Shown here in pieces: positions 39,266 through 48,726 of a stretch of DNA of 64,000 bases. Each line of letters starts with the position of its first letter. Positions within the stretch are counted from its first letter, which is position 1. Made by a program: the position numbers and the translations under genes. Under the pieces are notes generated by a model, which saw only the letters and a program-made list of their open reading frames with translations, made no database searches and was not told the origin of the DNA. Source of the DNA: Azospirillaceae bacterium (GTDB lineage Bacteria; Pseudomonadota; Alphaproteobacteria; Azospirillales; Azospirillaceae); contig DASQNC010000044.1 of NCBI GenBank assembly GCA_035645145.1, positions 80,136 to 144,135 of the forward strand, written 5' to 3'.

Positions 39266-40348
39266 ATGCGTCCCGGTCCCAGACGGCGCCCCCCGCCGAT
39301 ACGCCTTTTCGCCGCGGCCCTGGTGTTGTCCGCGCTGGCCGTGTTTGCCGTGGGTGAGACACGGGCCCAACCCATTGCACGCAGGGGTGGCTCCGTCGGA
39401 ACGGACGGCGGAGCGGTCGTGCTGGCCTATAGCCGGTTCGGCGACGACGAGTTGGGAGCCAACGGCATCCGGATCGACCAGTTCGAAGAGCACTTGAGCG
39501 AACTCCGGACCGGCAACTACACGGTGCTGCCGCTTGCCAGGATCGTGCGCGCCCTGTCGGCCGGCGATCCCCTGCCCGACCGAACCGTTGCCATCACCAT
39601 CGACGAGGCGTCGCGCTCGTTCCACCAGCTCGCCCTGCCGCGGCTGCGGGCAGCGGGACTGCCCTTCACCCTGTTCGTGTCGCCGGACCCGTTGGACCGC
39701 GGGGCGCCGACGCACATGAGCTGGGCGGAGTTGCGCGACACGGTCTCGGCGGGTGCCGAGTTCGGGGCCCTGCCCACCTCGCCCGTTCCGATGCCGGCCC
39801 GCAGCCACGCGGAAAACCGGGCAGCCATCCTGCGCAGCATCGAGCGCCTGAAGGCCGAGCTGGGCATGGCGCCGACGTTGCTGGCCTATCCCTACGGCGA
39901 GCATGGCGCGTCGCACCGCGCGCTGGCCGAGGCATTGGGGCTGGAGGCGGCATTCGGCCAACAGTCCGGTGTCGCTTGGCGCGGCACGGACCGGTTCGCC
40001 CTGCCCCGTTTCGTGATGAACGACACCTTCGGCGGGCTGGAGCGCTTCGTGCTGGCGGCCAATGCCTTGCCATTGCCGGTCGCCGACGTGGTCCCGGCGG
40101 ATCCGCTGTTACGTCAGAACCCGCCCGCGGTCGGCTTCACCATCGGACCGGTGGCGGAAAGCCTGGACAGGTTGGCCTGCTTTGCCACCGGGATCGGACG
40201 GACCGCTTTGGAGCGCCTGGAGCCCGACCGGATCGAAATCCGACTGGCGGAACCGCTCCCGCCCGGCCGCACCCGCATCAATTGCACCCTGCCCGCCGGC
40301 GAAGGCCGGTGGCGCTGGTTCGGGATGCAATTCTTCGTCCCGGGGTAA
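39266..40348 (+). CDS. Exported polysaccharide deacetylase-like protein with degenerate active site
   Basis: 360 residues with a Tat/Sec-like basic start and a hydrophobic segment, cleavage likely near TRAQP (residue 34-36), so periplasmic. The NodB-like fold is suggested by GIRIDQFEEHLSEL, LPDRTVAITIDEASRS and TLLAYPYGEHG. The usual TFDDG motif is TIDEA (Asp113, Glu114), and the His-x3-His metal motif is not found (GAEFGALPTSPVPM at that place). I infer a weak or lost deacetylase, perhaps a glycan-binding protein. The C-terminal 90 residues are outside the domain. Confidence 0.75.
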   Translation: MRPGPRRRPPPIRLFAAALVLSALAVFAVGETRAQPIARRGGSVGTDGGAVVLAYSRFGDDELGANGIRIDQFEEHLSELRTGNYTVLPLARIVRALSAGDPLPDRTVAITIDEASRSFHQLALPRLRAAGLPFTLFVSPDPLDRGAPTHMSWAELRDTVSAGAEFGALPTSPVPMPARSHAENRAAILRSIERLKAELGMAPTLLAYPYGEHGASHRALAEALGLEAAFGQQSGVAWRGTDRFALPRFVMNDTFGGLERFVLAANALPLPVADVVPADPLLRQNPPAVGFTIGPVAESLDRLACFATGIGRTALERLEPDRIEIRLAEPLPPGRTRINCTLPAGEGRWRWFGMQFFVPG

Positions 40349-40370
40349 GGGGCGCCACCGGAATGCAACC

Positions 40371-40399
40371 CCGTCGTTTTACTGCCCGTCGTTCTACTG
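40371..40399. repeat. 15-bp-period tandem duplication at the 3' end of the HD-GYP gene
   Basis: CCGTCGTTTTACTG (40371-40384) and CCGTCGTTCTACTG (40386-40399) differ at one base and are one base apart. The HD-GYP stop codon at 40394 lies inside the second copy. Confidence 0.7.
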
Positions 40400-41620
40400 T
40401 TTGAGTGCTTCCCAGACGTCGGCGAAGTCGCCGTGGTGGCGCTCGAACAGGGCCAGCAGCCCGGGATCGAAATGGGCGGCCGGATCCAGCCGGTCATCGC
40501 CCGTCAGCATGATCTCCACCGTGCGCGCGTGGTCGATGCCGGCCTTGTAGGGCCGCGTGCTGCGCAGCGCATCGTAGACGTCGGCGATGGCGACCAGCCG
40601 GGCGGACACCGGGATGTCCGTGCCGGCAAGGCCGCGCGGATATCCGCCGCCCCGCCACCGTTCATGGTGGGACAGGGCGATCTCGGCCGCCATCTGCAGG
40701 CGGTCGGAGACGCGCAGAATCTCGTAGCCGTATTCGGCGTGCCGCTGCATCTCGGCGAATTCCTCCGCCGTCAGCCGCCCCGGTTTCTTCAGGATGGCCT
40801 GATCCACGCTCATCTTGCCGACATCGTGCAGCTGCGCCGAATACCGGATCTCCTCGCAAAAGGCGTCCGGTAACCCGGCCCGCCGGGCCAGCGCGTAGCT
40901 GTACTCGCTGACGCGCTGGATGTGCTGGCCGGTGTTCTCGTCATGCAGTTCGGCGGCACGGGCGAGCAGGCGGACGGAGACCTGGAAGGCGGCTTCCGTT
41001 TCCGCCCGCAACGCCTCGACCTGGGCCTGTTCCTCGCGGAGCCTTCGGTTGCCGGCCCGCAGCTTGGCATTCGCCTCGGCGATCCGATCCATTGCCTCTG
41101 CCTGTTCCAGGACCCGGCCGAGAACCGCATTCACAGGGGCGATCAGGGCCTCGTGGGCAGGCTCGAAGGGGGCGACCTCGCCCGTCACGGGATCCAGGCG
41201 GTTGACCAGTTGGACCACGCCGATGTGCTCGCCCCTGAAATTGCCCAGGGGGAAGCACAGGATCGACCGTGTCCGGTACCCGGTCGCGACATCGACGCCG
41301 GGATTGAAGCGGTATTCCGAATCAGGCGGCAACGCGTAGGCGTCGTCGATCAGCGCCGTCCGGCCCGTCACCGCAACGTGGCCGGCGATGGACCGGCTGT
41401 CGTACGGCACCGTGAACGAACGGTCCTTCATGCGGATCCGGTCGTTCTGGACGCTCATCGCCTCCAACACCCGCCGGCGGCCGGCCCGCCGCACCAGGAA
41501 GATGGTTCCCGCCTCCGCCCCCGTCGCCTGACGGCAGCCGGCGAGGATCCGGTGGCTGATGGCGCGCACCGAGCCGCCACCCGCCGTCTGTTCCAAAAGT
41601 GCGAGAAGCGTGTCGATCAT
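40394..41620 (-). CDS. GAF-HD-GYP domain protein, probable cyclic-di-GMP phosphodiesterase
   Basis: 408 residues from ATG 41620. A GAF sensor covers about 20-180, a coiled-coil linker 175-212, and an HD-GYP domain 213-400. Metal-site residues are present: His265-Asp266 (QLHDVGK), HHERWRGGGYPRGLAG with HHE at 318-320 and GYP at 326-328, and DVYDALRSTRPYK. The enzyme should hydrolyse c-di-GMP. No transmembrane segment, so it is cytosolic. The membrane transporter gene lies 45 bp upstream, same strand, a possible two-gene operon. Confidence 0.92.
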   Translation of the reverse strand: MIDTLLALLEQTAGGGSVRAISHRILAGCRQATGAEAGTIFLVRRAGRRRVLEAMSVQNDRIRMKDRSFTVPYDSRSIAGHVAVTGRTALIDDAYALPPDSEYRFNPGVDVATGYRTRSILCFPLGNFRGEHIGVVQLVNRLDPVTGEVAPFEPAHEALIAPVNAVLGRVLEQAEAMDRIAEANAKLRAGNRRLREEQAQVEALRAETEAAFQVSVRLLARAAELHDENTGQHIQRVSEYSYALARRAGLPDAFCEEIRYSAQLHDVGKMSVDQAILKKPGRLTAEEFAEMQRHAEYGYEILRVSDRLQMAAEIALSHHERWRGGGYPRGLAGTDIPVSARLVAIADVYDALRSTRPYKAGIDHARTVEIMLTGDDRLDPAAHFDPGLLALFERHHGDFADVWEALKQ

Positions 41621-41665
41621 CGTGCCGGCGGTACAGGGAAGCGGCGCACCCGCCACCGGCAGGTG

Positions 41666-42913
41666 CTACCAGTTGATGATCCCCCAAATATACAACCATC
41701 CACCCGCAAGCACCAAGGAGGCGATTGTGATCGGCACGCCGGCGCGGGCATGGTCCATGAAACCCAGGCGCACGCCGACCTGGGCCGCCCGCTCCGCCAC
41801 GATGAGATTGGCAAGGCTGCCGACCAGCAGGAGATTGCCGGCCAGCGTGGAAAGGAGCGCCAGTGCGGTCAGGGCACCCGCGGGCGGATCGGGCCACACC
41901 GACAGCAGCATGACCACGGTCGGCACGTTGCCGATGGTGTTGCTTGCAAGCAGCGATAAGGGCGCCAGAACGGACAGGCGGTCGGGAAGGAGCCCGGACT
42001 CGGCCAATCCGGCAAGGGCCCGCGCCGGCAGCCCGGTCGCGGCGAACGCGCCGTTGAGCGCGAACAGGCAGGCGAAGAGGACCAGAAGCCCCCAATCGAC
42101 CGAGCCCAACAGGTCGCGGCTCCGCCGTCTGCGACTTGTGAGCATCGCCGCGGCGATCGCCAGGACGCCGGCCTCGTGGGGGACCGGCGCGGCGAACAGG
42201 GCCAGCAGCGCGACCATGCCCGCCAGCCCCTTTGCCACGGCGGGACGGTCAAGGGCGGAAAGGGACACACCGGCCGCAACCGCCGGCACGGTCACGGGCG
42301 CCTCCACGACCATGCGTCCGCGCCACTGCCAACCGACGACCACCAGGACGAGCCCCATCGCCGCAAGGGCCGGCGGACCGCAGACGGCCACGAACGGCCA
42401 GAAGGCGAGATCGCCGGCCTGCCCGATCACGATGTTCTGCGGATTGCCGATGATGGTGGCCGCCGATCCCGCATTCGCGGACGCGGCCAACGCGATCAGA
42501 TAGGGCCGCGGGTCCAGACCACGCGCGGCGATGCCCTGACATAGCAGGGGCGTCATCGCATAGACCACGATGTCGTTGGCGAGCAGCGCGGACAGGCCCC
42601 CCGACACACCGACCGTCAAGGCCAGGAGTGCCAGGGGCGACCGCCGCGCGGACGCGATGCGGAGCGCGCAGGCGTCGTAAAATCCGGAAACGGCGAACTG
42701 GCCGGACAGCAGCATCAGGCCGAACAGGATCAGCAGCGTCGGGGCATCGATGGCCCCCGTCAACGCAGCCGTGTCCGCCGCACCGGCCGCCAGCAGGATG
42801 GCGACGGCGACCAGGGCCAGGCCGGCCCGGTCGAGGCCGAATCCGGGGACACGACCGGCGGCCATGCCGGCATAGGTCAGGGCGAAGACGGCAACGACGA
42901 GCCAACCCGTCAT
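41666..42913 (-). CDS. SLC13/ArsB-type anion transporter (membrane protein)
   Basis: 415 residues with about eleven hydrophobic segments, from ATG 42913. The NhaD/ArsB/CitM superfamily motifs are visible: FALTYAGMAAGRVPG, FGLMLLSGQFAVSGFYD, ALLANDIVVYAMTPL, ASANAGSAATIIGNPQNIVIG and the repeat SNTIGNVPTVVML. These two NP/NxxxP-type hairpins bind the anion and sodium in relatives. The substrate (carboxylate, sulfate, arsenite or Na+/H+ exchange) cannot be fixed. Confidence 0.87.
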   Translation of the reverse strand: MTGWLVVAVFALTYAGMAAGRVPGFGLDRAGLALVAVAILLAAGAADTAALTGAIDAPTLLILFGLMLLSGQFAVSGFYDACALRIASARRSPLALLALTVGVSGGLSALLANDIVVYAMTPLLCQGIAARGLDPRPYLIALAASANAGSAATIIGNPQNIVIGQAGDLAFWPFVAVCGPPALAAMGLVLVVVGWQWRGRMVVEAPVTVPAVAAGVSLSALDRPAVAKGLAGMVALLALFAAPVPHEAGVLAIAAAMLTSRRRRSRDLLGSVDWGLLVLFACLFALNGAFAATGLPARALAGLAESGLLPDRLSVLAPLSLLASNTIGNVPTVVMLLSVWPDPPAGALTALALLSTLAGNLLLVGSLANLIVAERAAQVGVRLGFMDHARAGVPITIASLVLAGGWLYIWGIINW

Positions 42914-43061
42914 AGGGCCGCCGGCCCTTCGGCAATCCGCCGTGTCAGACCGCCGAACGCATGTCTCCACGCACTCGGCTTGTTCCTCAAGCGCCGGCGC
43001 ACCGCTTGGCTTGCGTGCCCTCTATTTGGAATGTGGGGGGCGCGGGACGCGGTCGCGTCCG

Positions 43062-43095
43062 CCGCCGAGCGAAAGTCCAAACTTCCGCTCGGCGG
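43062..43095 (-). terminator. Hairpin directly after the chemoreceptor gene
   Basis: CCGCCGAGCG (43062-43071) pairs with CGCTCGGCGG (43086-43095), and after one mismatch AAGT pairs with ACTT around the loop CCAA. It begins 2 bp after the stop codon at 43098. No U-tract follows on the minus strand. Confidence 0.6.
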
Positions 43096-43097
43096 TA

Positions 43098-44489
43098 TCA
43101 GGCCCTGTAGGCCTGTCGGACGGCACCCCAGTGGCGGCCCTGCACGCGGATCGGCGCCGACACGTCCTTCATCAGCACGAACCGTCCGCCGCCCATGTCG
43201 CGGCGGTAGGCCTGCAGCAGGAACGGCTGTTGGTTCCGCCCTGCGGCGAGACCGACCCGGTCGTCGAAGATCCGGCGGTTGCGGCAGTTGGCCATGTTCC
43301 ATGCGGGGTCCGGTCCCTGCGGCTGCGAGAACTTCCGATTGTGTGTCGGAAGGTAGCCGTTCCGGTCCACCGCCGCACAGAAAACGATGCGGTCGTTCGT
43401 CCCGAGCACGGGTTCCTGCAACGCCGGCAGCACCCGGTCCGCAAGCGCGGTGAACCGGGTCGTGAACTGTTCGGGGTTCGTGCCCGGGATCGGCACGTAC
43501 CGGGTGTCGAACAGATCGGCGAGGGCGATGTCGCCCTGGGCGACCGCATCCTCGAACAGTGCCTGGGCACGGGCCGCGACGTCCTGGACCTGACGGATGA
43601 ACGGCGTGTCCACCGTATCGACCCCCAGCCCCGCGGTCCCGCCGACCAGCCGCTCGCCCAGCCCGATCAGTTTGTTCAACCGGTCACGGGCGCTCGCCAG
43701 GCTCTGGTCCGATTGGGCGACACCGGCCGCCAGTTCGGCCACGTTGTGCGCCACGCCGCCGATCTCGGCACCGATGCCGCCGACCGCGGCATCGATGTTG
43801 GCGATCTGGGCATCAACCTCGCCCATGGCAGCGGCGACCGTGTCGAAAACCCGGCCGATGGCGACCGTGCCCTCCTCGGCGGCACCGGCCTGCGCGGCGC
43901 TCGCCCCGCTTTCCGCAATCACGGCCTGTGCCTGCCCGGCCAGGGCCCGCAGGGTGGCATGGATCTCGGTGGTCGCCTCGGTGGTCTTGCGGGCCAACGC
44001 CTTCACCTCGCCCGCCACGACGGCGAAGCCGCGGCCGGCTTCGCCCGCGCGGGCGGCTTCGATCGTGGCGTTCAAGGCCAGCAGGTTGGTTTGCGATGCG
44101 ATCCCGTTGATCTCCCGGGCCACCCGGTCGACCCGCGCCAACGCCTCCTGCAGGCCGGACAGGCGCTGTTCGATGGCAACGGCCGAACGCGCCAGCATGC
44201 GGACATCGTCCAGGGACCGGTCCAACCGCCCGCGGGAGGTGGCAAGTTCGGTCCGTGCGGCGGCAGCAACGTTCCCGGCCGTGCGGGCGGCCTCGACCGC
44301 CCGGTCACCGTTCTCGCCCATGGCCTGGATGGACTGGTGAATGGTTTTGAAAACGCGCGCCTGATCGGCGATCCGGCCACTGACGTCCTCGACGTGGCCG
44401 GCGACATCGGCGATTTCGACGACGAGCGAGCCGGCGTCCTCGGCGATCAAGGATGCGACGGCCTGATATGCGGTTCCGTTTCCAGACAT
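43098..44489 (-). CDS. Soluble methyl-accepting chemotaxis protein with C-terminal sensory domain
   Basis: 463 residues without membrane segments, from ATG 44489. The cytoplasmic signalling hairpin is N-terminal to the sensor: [20 protein letters not shown] then [21 protein letters not shown], with its tip near 149-154. Residues about 300-463 form a Cache/PAS-like domain with conserved [20 protein letters not shown] and [17 protein letters not shown]. This tail, with HN and CRNRRIFDD motifs, is recurrent in alphaproteobacterial receptors. It would sense an intracellular signal and control CheA. No che genes are in the window. Confidence 0.9.
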   Translation of the reverse strand: MSGNGTAYQAVASLIAEDAGSLVVEIADVAGHVEDVSGRIADQARVFKTIHQSIQAMGENGDRAVEAARTAGNVAAAARTELATSRGRLDRSLDDVRMLARSAVAIEQRLSGLQEALARVDRVAREINGIASQTNLLALNATIEAARAGEAGRGFAVVAGEVKALARKTTEATTEIHATLRALAGQAQAVIAESGASAAQAGAAEEGTVAIGRVFDTVAAAMGEVDAQIANIDAAVGGIGAEIGGVAHNVAELAAGVAQSDQSLASARDRLNKLIGLGERLVGGTAGLGVDTVDTPFIRQVQDVAARAQALFEDAVAQGDIALADLFDTRYVPIPGTNPEQFTTRFTALADRVLPALQEPVLGTNDRIVFCAAVDRNGYLPTHNRKFSQPQGPDPAWNMANCRNRRIFDDRVGLAAGRNQQPFLLQAYRRDMGGGRFVLMKDVSAPIRVQGRHWGAVRQAYRA

Positions 44490-44624
44490 GGACTTCCCCG
44501 TCGGCACAAAAACCTTTGCCGACTCAGGAACCAAATCGAGGTATATGCAACCATAAACAGCAGAAGAGCGTGGACATTCCCGCCGCCGGCCCCGCCCATG
44601 GCCTTGCTCCAGCGCCTTGTGCCC

Positions 44625-45572
44625 TTAGGGTCCGCGCTTGCGGATTTCCCTGGACCGCCGGATCAGATGATCCAGACGTTCGTCGTCCAGACCTTCCGGC
44701 TCCTGGTGGATCAGGATCTCGGCCCCTGGGAATGCGGCCCGCAGACGCGCCTCCACTGCGTCGGTGATGTCGTGCGCTTCGGCCAGGGTCAGACCGCTGT
44801 CCAACTCCAGGTGCAGTTCCATGAAGACCCGGTCCCCGCTGCGGCGGGTCCGCAAATCGTGCATGCCACGCGTGGCCTCGTGCGCCAGGACGATATGCGC
44901 GATCCGGTCCCGGTCCACCGCCGGCAACTCGCGGTCCATCAATACGTCCAGCGCCCCCACCGCGATGCGCCAGGCCCCGCGGACCAGGACGGCGGCAATG
45001 ACCAGCGCAAACACCGAATCGATCAACGGCAGGCCCGTGGCCTGGGTCAGCAGGATGGCGGCGATGACCGCCAGGTTCGCCAGCAAATCGCCACGGTAAT
45101 GCAGGCTGTCGGCGTCGATGGCCATCGACCCGGTGCGGGCGATGACACGGTGCTGGAACAGGACGAGTGCGGTCGTCAGGACGATCGACAGCCCCATGAC
45201 GGCAAGGCCGACGGTGGACTCGCCGATCGGCTGCGGCGTCACGATGCGCTGCACCGCCTCGACCGAAAGGAAGACGGCGGATCCGGTGACGAACGCCGCC
45301 TGCGCCAGGGCCGCCAGGGGTTCCGCCTTTCCGTGGCCGTAGCGGTGCGACCGGTCGGCCGGCCGCTGCGCGTGCATGACCCCGTACAAGGTCACGGCGG
45401 ACGCCATCAGATCCACGCAGGAGTCGATCAGCGAGGACAGGATGCTGACCGACGCCGTGACGAGATAGGCCGCCAGCTTGGCCACGATCAGCACCAGCGC
45501 GACGCCGACGCTGGCGTATGTGGCCTGGGTCCGCATCCGTTGGGCGTCCCGGTCGCCGACCGTGCCCGTCAT
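44625..45572 (-). CDS. Cation diffusion facilitator (FieF/CzcD family metal efflux)
   Basis: 315 residues: six membrane segments, the metal-site pairs SLIDSCVDLMAS (Asp in TM2) and DADSLHYRGD (TM5, HxxxD), HRYGHGKAEPLAAL between TM2 and TM3, and a C-terminal cytoplasmic domain with HDLRTRRSGDRVFMELHLEL. It is of the FieF type, which exports Zn, Fe or Cd against protons. ATG 45572 lies 17 bp after pdxH, so the two are probably co-transcribed. Confidence 0.92.
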   Translation of the reverse strand: MTGTVGDRDAQRMRTQATYASVGVALVLIVAKLAAYLVTASVSILSSLIDSCVDLMASAVTLYGVMHAQRPADRSHRYGHGKAEPLAALAQAAFVTGSAVFLSVEAVQRIVTPQPIGESTVGLAVMGLSIVLTTALVLFQHRVIARTGSMAIDADSLHYRGDLLANLAVIAAILLTQATGLPLIDSVFALVIAAVLVRGAWRIAVGALDVLMDRELPAVDRDRIAHIVLAHEATRGMHDLRTRRSGDRVFMELHLELDSGLTLAEAHDITDAVEARLRAAFPGAEILIHQEPEGLDDERLDHLIRRSREIRKRGP

Positions 45573-45589
45573 GGAGGGATCCGGCCGGG

Positions 45590-46186
45590 TCACGGGAACA
45601 GGCGTTCGACGCGCCACGGCACCCCATTGCCCGTGCGTTCGTACAGGAAGCGGTCGTGCAGGCGGAACGGGCGGTCGATCCAGAATTCCATCCGGTGCGG
45701 CAGGACGCGGAAGCCGGACCAGTGCGGCGGGCGAGGAATATCCTCGCCCGGAAAGCGCGCTTCCACCTCGGCCACCGCACGTTCCAAATCGCCCCGTTCC
45801 GCGAGGGGGCTGGATTGCCGGGACGCCCAGGCCCCGATTCGGCTGCCCCGCGGCCGGGATGCATAGTAGGCATCCGCCTCGGCCTCGGACACCCGCTCCA
45901 CCGGTCCTTCCACGCGAACCTGCCGGCGAAGCGATTTCCAGTGGAAGACCAATGCGGCCCGGGGATTGTCGGACAGCTGCCGCCCCTTCCGGCTTTCCAG
46001 GTTCGTGTAGAAGACGAACCCACGGTCGTCCCGCCCCTTCAGCAGCACCATGCGCACCGATGGCGCCCCCGACGCATCGGCCGTCGCCAGCGCCATGGCG
46101 TTCGGATCGTTCGGCTCGGCCGCACCAGCCTCGCGCAGCCATTCGTCGAACAGTGCAAAGGGATCCTCGGCGGTTTGGGCGTCCAT
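45590..46186 (-). CDS. pdxH: Pyridoxamine 5'-phosphate oxidase
   Basis: FMN enzyme making pyridoxal phosphate. 198 residues from ATG 46186: [60 protein letters not shown] and the C-terminal WRVERLFP are all standard. The open frame upstream to 46606 is the shadow of the divergent lipoprotein gene. Confidence 0.95.
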   Translation of the reverse strand: MDAQTAEDPFALFDEWLREAGAAEPNDPNAMALATADASGAPSVRMVLLKGRDDRGFVFYTNLESRKGRQLSDNPRAALVFHWKSLRRQVRVEGPVERVSEAEADAYYASRPRGSRIGAWASRQSSPLAERGDLERAVAEVEARFPGEDIPRPPHWSGFRVLPHRMEFWIDRPFRLHDRFLYERTGNGVPWRVERLFP

Positions 46187-46277
46187 GGCGCGTACCCTTG
46201 GGGCTGTGTGGCGGAGGCCGTGTGTGGAATGGCGGAGGTGCGGCCCCAAGTCTATGACGAAGGGCCGTGGATCTGAT

Positions 46278-46748
46278 ATGGAACAGCCAATCCCGTCCGT
46301 CACGACCGGTTTTCCAAAGATGCGCATCCGCCTTTCCCGCCTGGCGGTCCCCATCGTCGCCACCCTTTGCGCCACCGTGGCCGCCTGCACCCATGACCAG
46401 ACCCCGCCGCAGGTCACCCAGCCCGCGGTCCGCCCATCCGAGCCCGGCACCCTGCTGGGCGCGCTCCTGGCCAGCGAGGTCGGGGCCGGCGTGAGGGAGT
46501 CCGACGTCCCCCTGGCCCAGCGGGCCGCCACCCAGGCGCACACCACCCGGGTGGGCGCCGAGGTGACATGGAAGAACCCGGAGACCGGCAATTCCGGCAC
46601 CATCACCCCGGTTCGCGAGGGTTACGCCCCGGACGGCCGGTTCTGCCGCGAATACCAGCAGTCGGTGACGGCCCAGGGCCGCACCGGCGCCGTGTTCGGC
46701 ATCACCTGCCGGCAACCCGACGGTGGCTGGCGGCTGGCCAGCAATTGA
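46278..46748 (+). CDS. Surface-antigen-like lipoprotein (17 kDa/RT0821 family C-terminus)
   Basis: 156 residues from ATG 46278, with GTGGA 6 bp upstream; the in-frame ATG 46320 gives a more typical lipoprotein signal (basic MRIRLSR, hydrophobic core, lipobox TVAAC with Cys23). The mature C-terminal half, [20 protein letters not shown] and [16 protein letters not shown], resembles the rickettsial 17-kDa surface antigen/RT0821 family. Two Cys in this part may form a disulfide. Probably outer-membrane anchored. Divergent from pdxH. Confidence 0.8.
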   Translation: MEQPIPSVTTGFPKMRIRLSRLAVPIVATLCATVAACTHDQTPPQVTQPAVRPSEPGTLLGALLASEVGAGVRESDVPLAQRAATQAHTTRVGAEVTWKNPETGNSGTITPVREGYAPDGRFCREYQQSVTAQGRTGAVFGITCRQPDGGWRLASN

Positions 46749-46823
46749 GGTCCAGGGCATGGTGGCCTGGATATTCGGGGTCCGGACATCGAGGCCCGGG
46801 ACATTGAGTCCCAGGACATTGAG
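46749..46823. repeat. Degenerate 15-bp tandem repeats between lipoprotein and dnaJ-like genes
   Basis: Five 15-base units follow the lipoprotein stop codon; the clearest are GGTCCGGACATCGAG (46779-46793), GCCCGGGACATTGAG (46794-46808) and TCCCAGGACATTGAG (46809-46823), the first two being more diverged. The unit ends resemble the gene's own ATTGAG stop region. The last unit supplies the GAGG before the GTG start of the next gene. Confidence 0.65.
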
Positions 46824-46830
46824 GCATTGA

Positions 46831-47778
46831 GTGGCGACAAGCGTGCGCGATCCCTACCAAGTCCTGGGCGTCCCCCGGTCGGCCAGCGTCGACGAAATCA
46901 AAAAGGCCTATCGACGCCTGGCGAAGGAACTGCACCCCGACCTGAACCCGGGCCGCAAGGACATCGACGCCCGTTTCAAGGAGCTGAACAGCGCCTACGA
47001 GCTGCTGTCCGATGCGGACAAGCGCGCCCGTTACGACCGTGGCGAGATCGACGCCGCCGGCGCGGAGCGGACGGACCGGTTCTACCACCGCGGCGGCCGG
47101 CGTTCGGGGGCCCGGAGCGAGGGGTTCGCCTATGACCCCGACGACCTGTTCAGCGACCTGTTCGGCGGCCGGCGGCGCGGGGGGGGAGCCGGGGGCGGAT
47201 CGGGAAGCGGCTGGTCCGGTTCGTCCGAGTTCAAGGCCAAGGGCAGCGACGTCACCTACTCCCTGACCGTCCCGTTCCTGGAAGCCGCACTGGGCACGAA
47301 GCGCCGGGTCGCGCTGTCCACCGGCAAGAGCATCGACGTCGTCATCCCGCCCGGGACCGAGGACCAGCAGAAGCTGCGCCTGAAGGGCCAGGGGCTGGGC
47401 GGCATCGGCGGCGGCGCACCCGGCGATGCGATCGTCGAGGTGTGGGTGGAGCCGCATCCCCATTTCACCCGCAAGGGCGCGGACATTCACCTGGACGTGC
47501 CGGTCGGGCTGGGCGAAGCGGTGCTCGGCGCCTCCATCCGCGTGCCCACCATCGACGGCCCCGTGGCCCTCAAGGTCCCGCCGGGCTCGAACACCGACAG
47601 CGTCCTGCGGCTCCGGGGCAAGGGCGTGGTCGACCAGCAGACGCGCCAGCGCGGCGACCAGTACGTGAAGCTGAAGGTCGTACTGCCCGACCCGCCGGAC
47701 CCTGAACTGACCGCAGCGGTGGAGCGCTGGGCCCGCACCTCGAGTTACAATCCACGCCGCAAGGCGGGACTGGAGTAA
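46831..47778 (+). CDS. DnaJ-class co-chaperone without zinc finger (CbpA-like)
   Basis: 315 residues from GTG 46831. J-domain at about 6-72 with HPD at 35-37, a Gly/Arg/Ser-rich linker (about 100-135), then two beta-barrel substrate-binding domains (VPFLEAALGTKRRVALSTGKSI; LDVPVGLGEAVLGASIRVPT; GKGVVDQQTRQRGDQYVKLKV). No CxxCxGxG zinc modules, so it is the CbpA/DnaJ-B type. It stimulates DnaK ATPase. No dnaK or grpE neighbour. Confidence 0.92.
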   Translation: MATSVRDPYQVLGVPRSASVDEIKKAYRRLAKELHPDLNPGRKDIDARFKELNSAYELLSDADKRARYDRGEIDAAGAERTDRFYHRGGRRSGARSEGFAYDPDDLFSDLFGGRRRGGGAGGGSGSGWSGSSEFKAKGSDVTYSLTVPFLEAALGTKRRVALSTGKSIDVVIPPGTEDQQKLRLKGQGLGGIGGGAPGDAIVEVWVEPHPHFTRKGADIHLDVPVGLGEAVLGASIRVPTIDGPVALKVPPGSNTDSVLRLRGKGVVDQQTRQRGDQYVKLKVVLPDPPDPELTAAVERWARTSSYNPRRKAGLE

Positions 47779-47873
47779 GCCGGCCCAACCGGTGGCCGTA
47801 CCGTGCGGCGCAAAATGCGGTATTATCCCGTTCGGATGGGCTCCACCACGAAAGCTGCGCGCGCGGAGACACG

Positions 47874-48701
47874 ATGGGCCTGCATGTAACCTTCCGGGGG
47901 GTCCGCGGCACCGTCCCGTGCCCAACGCGTGAGCACATCGGCTACGGCGGCAACACGAGCTGCGTTCAGGTGGCGGCCGGCGATCGCACGATCATTCTGG
48001 ACGCCGGCACCGGCATACGCGCCGTGGGGCAGGACCTGCTGTCCCGTGGCGTGAACGAGGCGACGCTGCTGCTGACCCACGTCCACCACGACCACATCAA
48101 CGGGCTGCCGTTCTTCGCCCCGGTGTTCCAACCGAATTGGCGCGGCCGGGTGCTGTGCGGAAACATCGAGCACTACAAGGGCGGGATCAAACAGGCCCTG
48201 ACCAAGTATATGGAAGCGCCGCTGTTTCCGGTGCCCCTGCCCACCATGCCGGCGGAGCTGGAGTTCGTGGACTTCCGCGCGGGCGAGTCGTTCGACCTGG
48301 ACGGCGGGATCACGGTGCGGACGGCACTGCTCAACCATCCGGACGGCGCGACGGGATACCGGGTCGAACACGGCGGGGCGTCATTGGCGTACGTCACGGA
48401 CACCGAGCATGTGCCCGGCCGCCCGGACGAGAACGTGCTGCGCCTGATCGAAGGCTGCGACCTCGTCATCTACGACTGCGCCTACACCGAGGAGGAATTC
48501 CCGGCCCGCATCGGCTGGGGCCATTCCACCTGGACCGAGGGCATCCGGCTTTGCCGGGCCGCGGGCGCCAAGCGTCTGGCCCTGTTCCACCACGACCCCT
48601 CGCACGACGACGTCCGCATGGCCGCCATCGAGGCGGACGCGAAGGTGATGTGGACCGACAGTTTCGCGGCGCGTGAAGGAATGACGGTCACACTCGGTTG
48701 A
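47874..48701 (+). CDS. Metallo-beta-lactamase fold hydrolase
   Basis: 275 residues; N-terminal FRGVRGTVPCPTREHIGYGGNTSCV is typical of the PhnP/RNase Z-like subgroup. Metal motif THVHHDH (His69, His71, Asp73, His74), later LLNHPDG, YVTDTEH and LFHHDPSHDD supply the other ligands. Probably a phosphodiesterase or lactonase-type hydrolase; the substrate is not evident. It lies 95 bp after the DnaJ-like gene. Confidence 0.87.
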   Translation: MGLHVTFRGVRGTVPCPTREHIGYGGNTSCVQVAAGDRTIILDAGTGIRAVGQDLLSRGVNEATLLLTHVHHDHINGLPFFAPVFQPNWRGRVLCGNIEHYKGGIKQALTKYMEAPLFPVPLPTMPAELEFVDFRAGESFDLDGGITVRTALLNHPDGATGYRVEHGGASLAYVTDTEHVPGRPDENVLRLIEGCDLVIYDCAYTEEEFPARIGWGHSTWTEGIRLCRAAGAKRLALFHHDPSHDDVRMAAIEADAKVMWTDSFAAREGMTVTLG

Positions 48702-48726
48702 CCGGAACCGCCCCCCTCAAGGGCAT

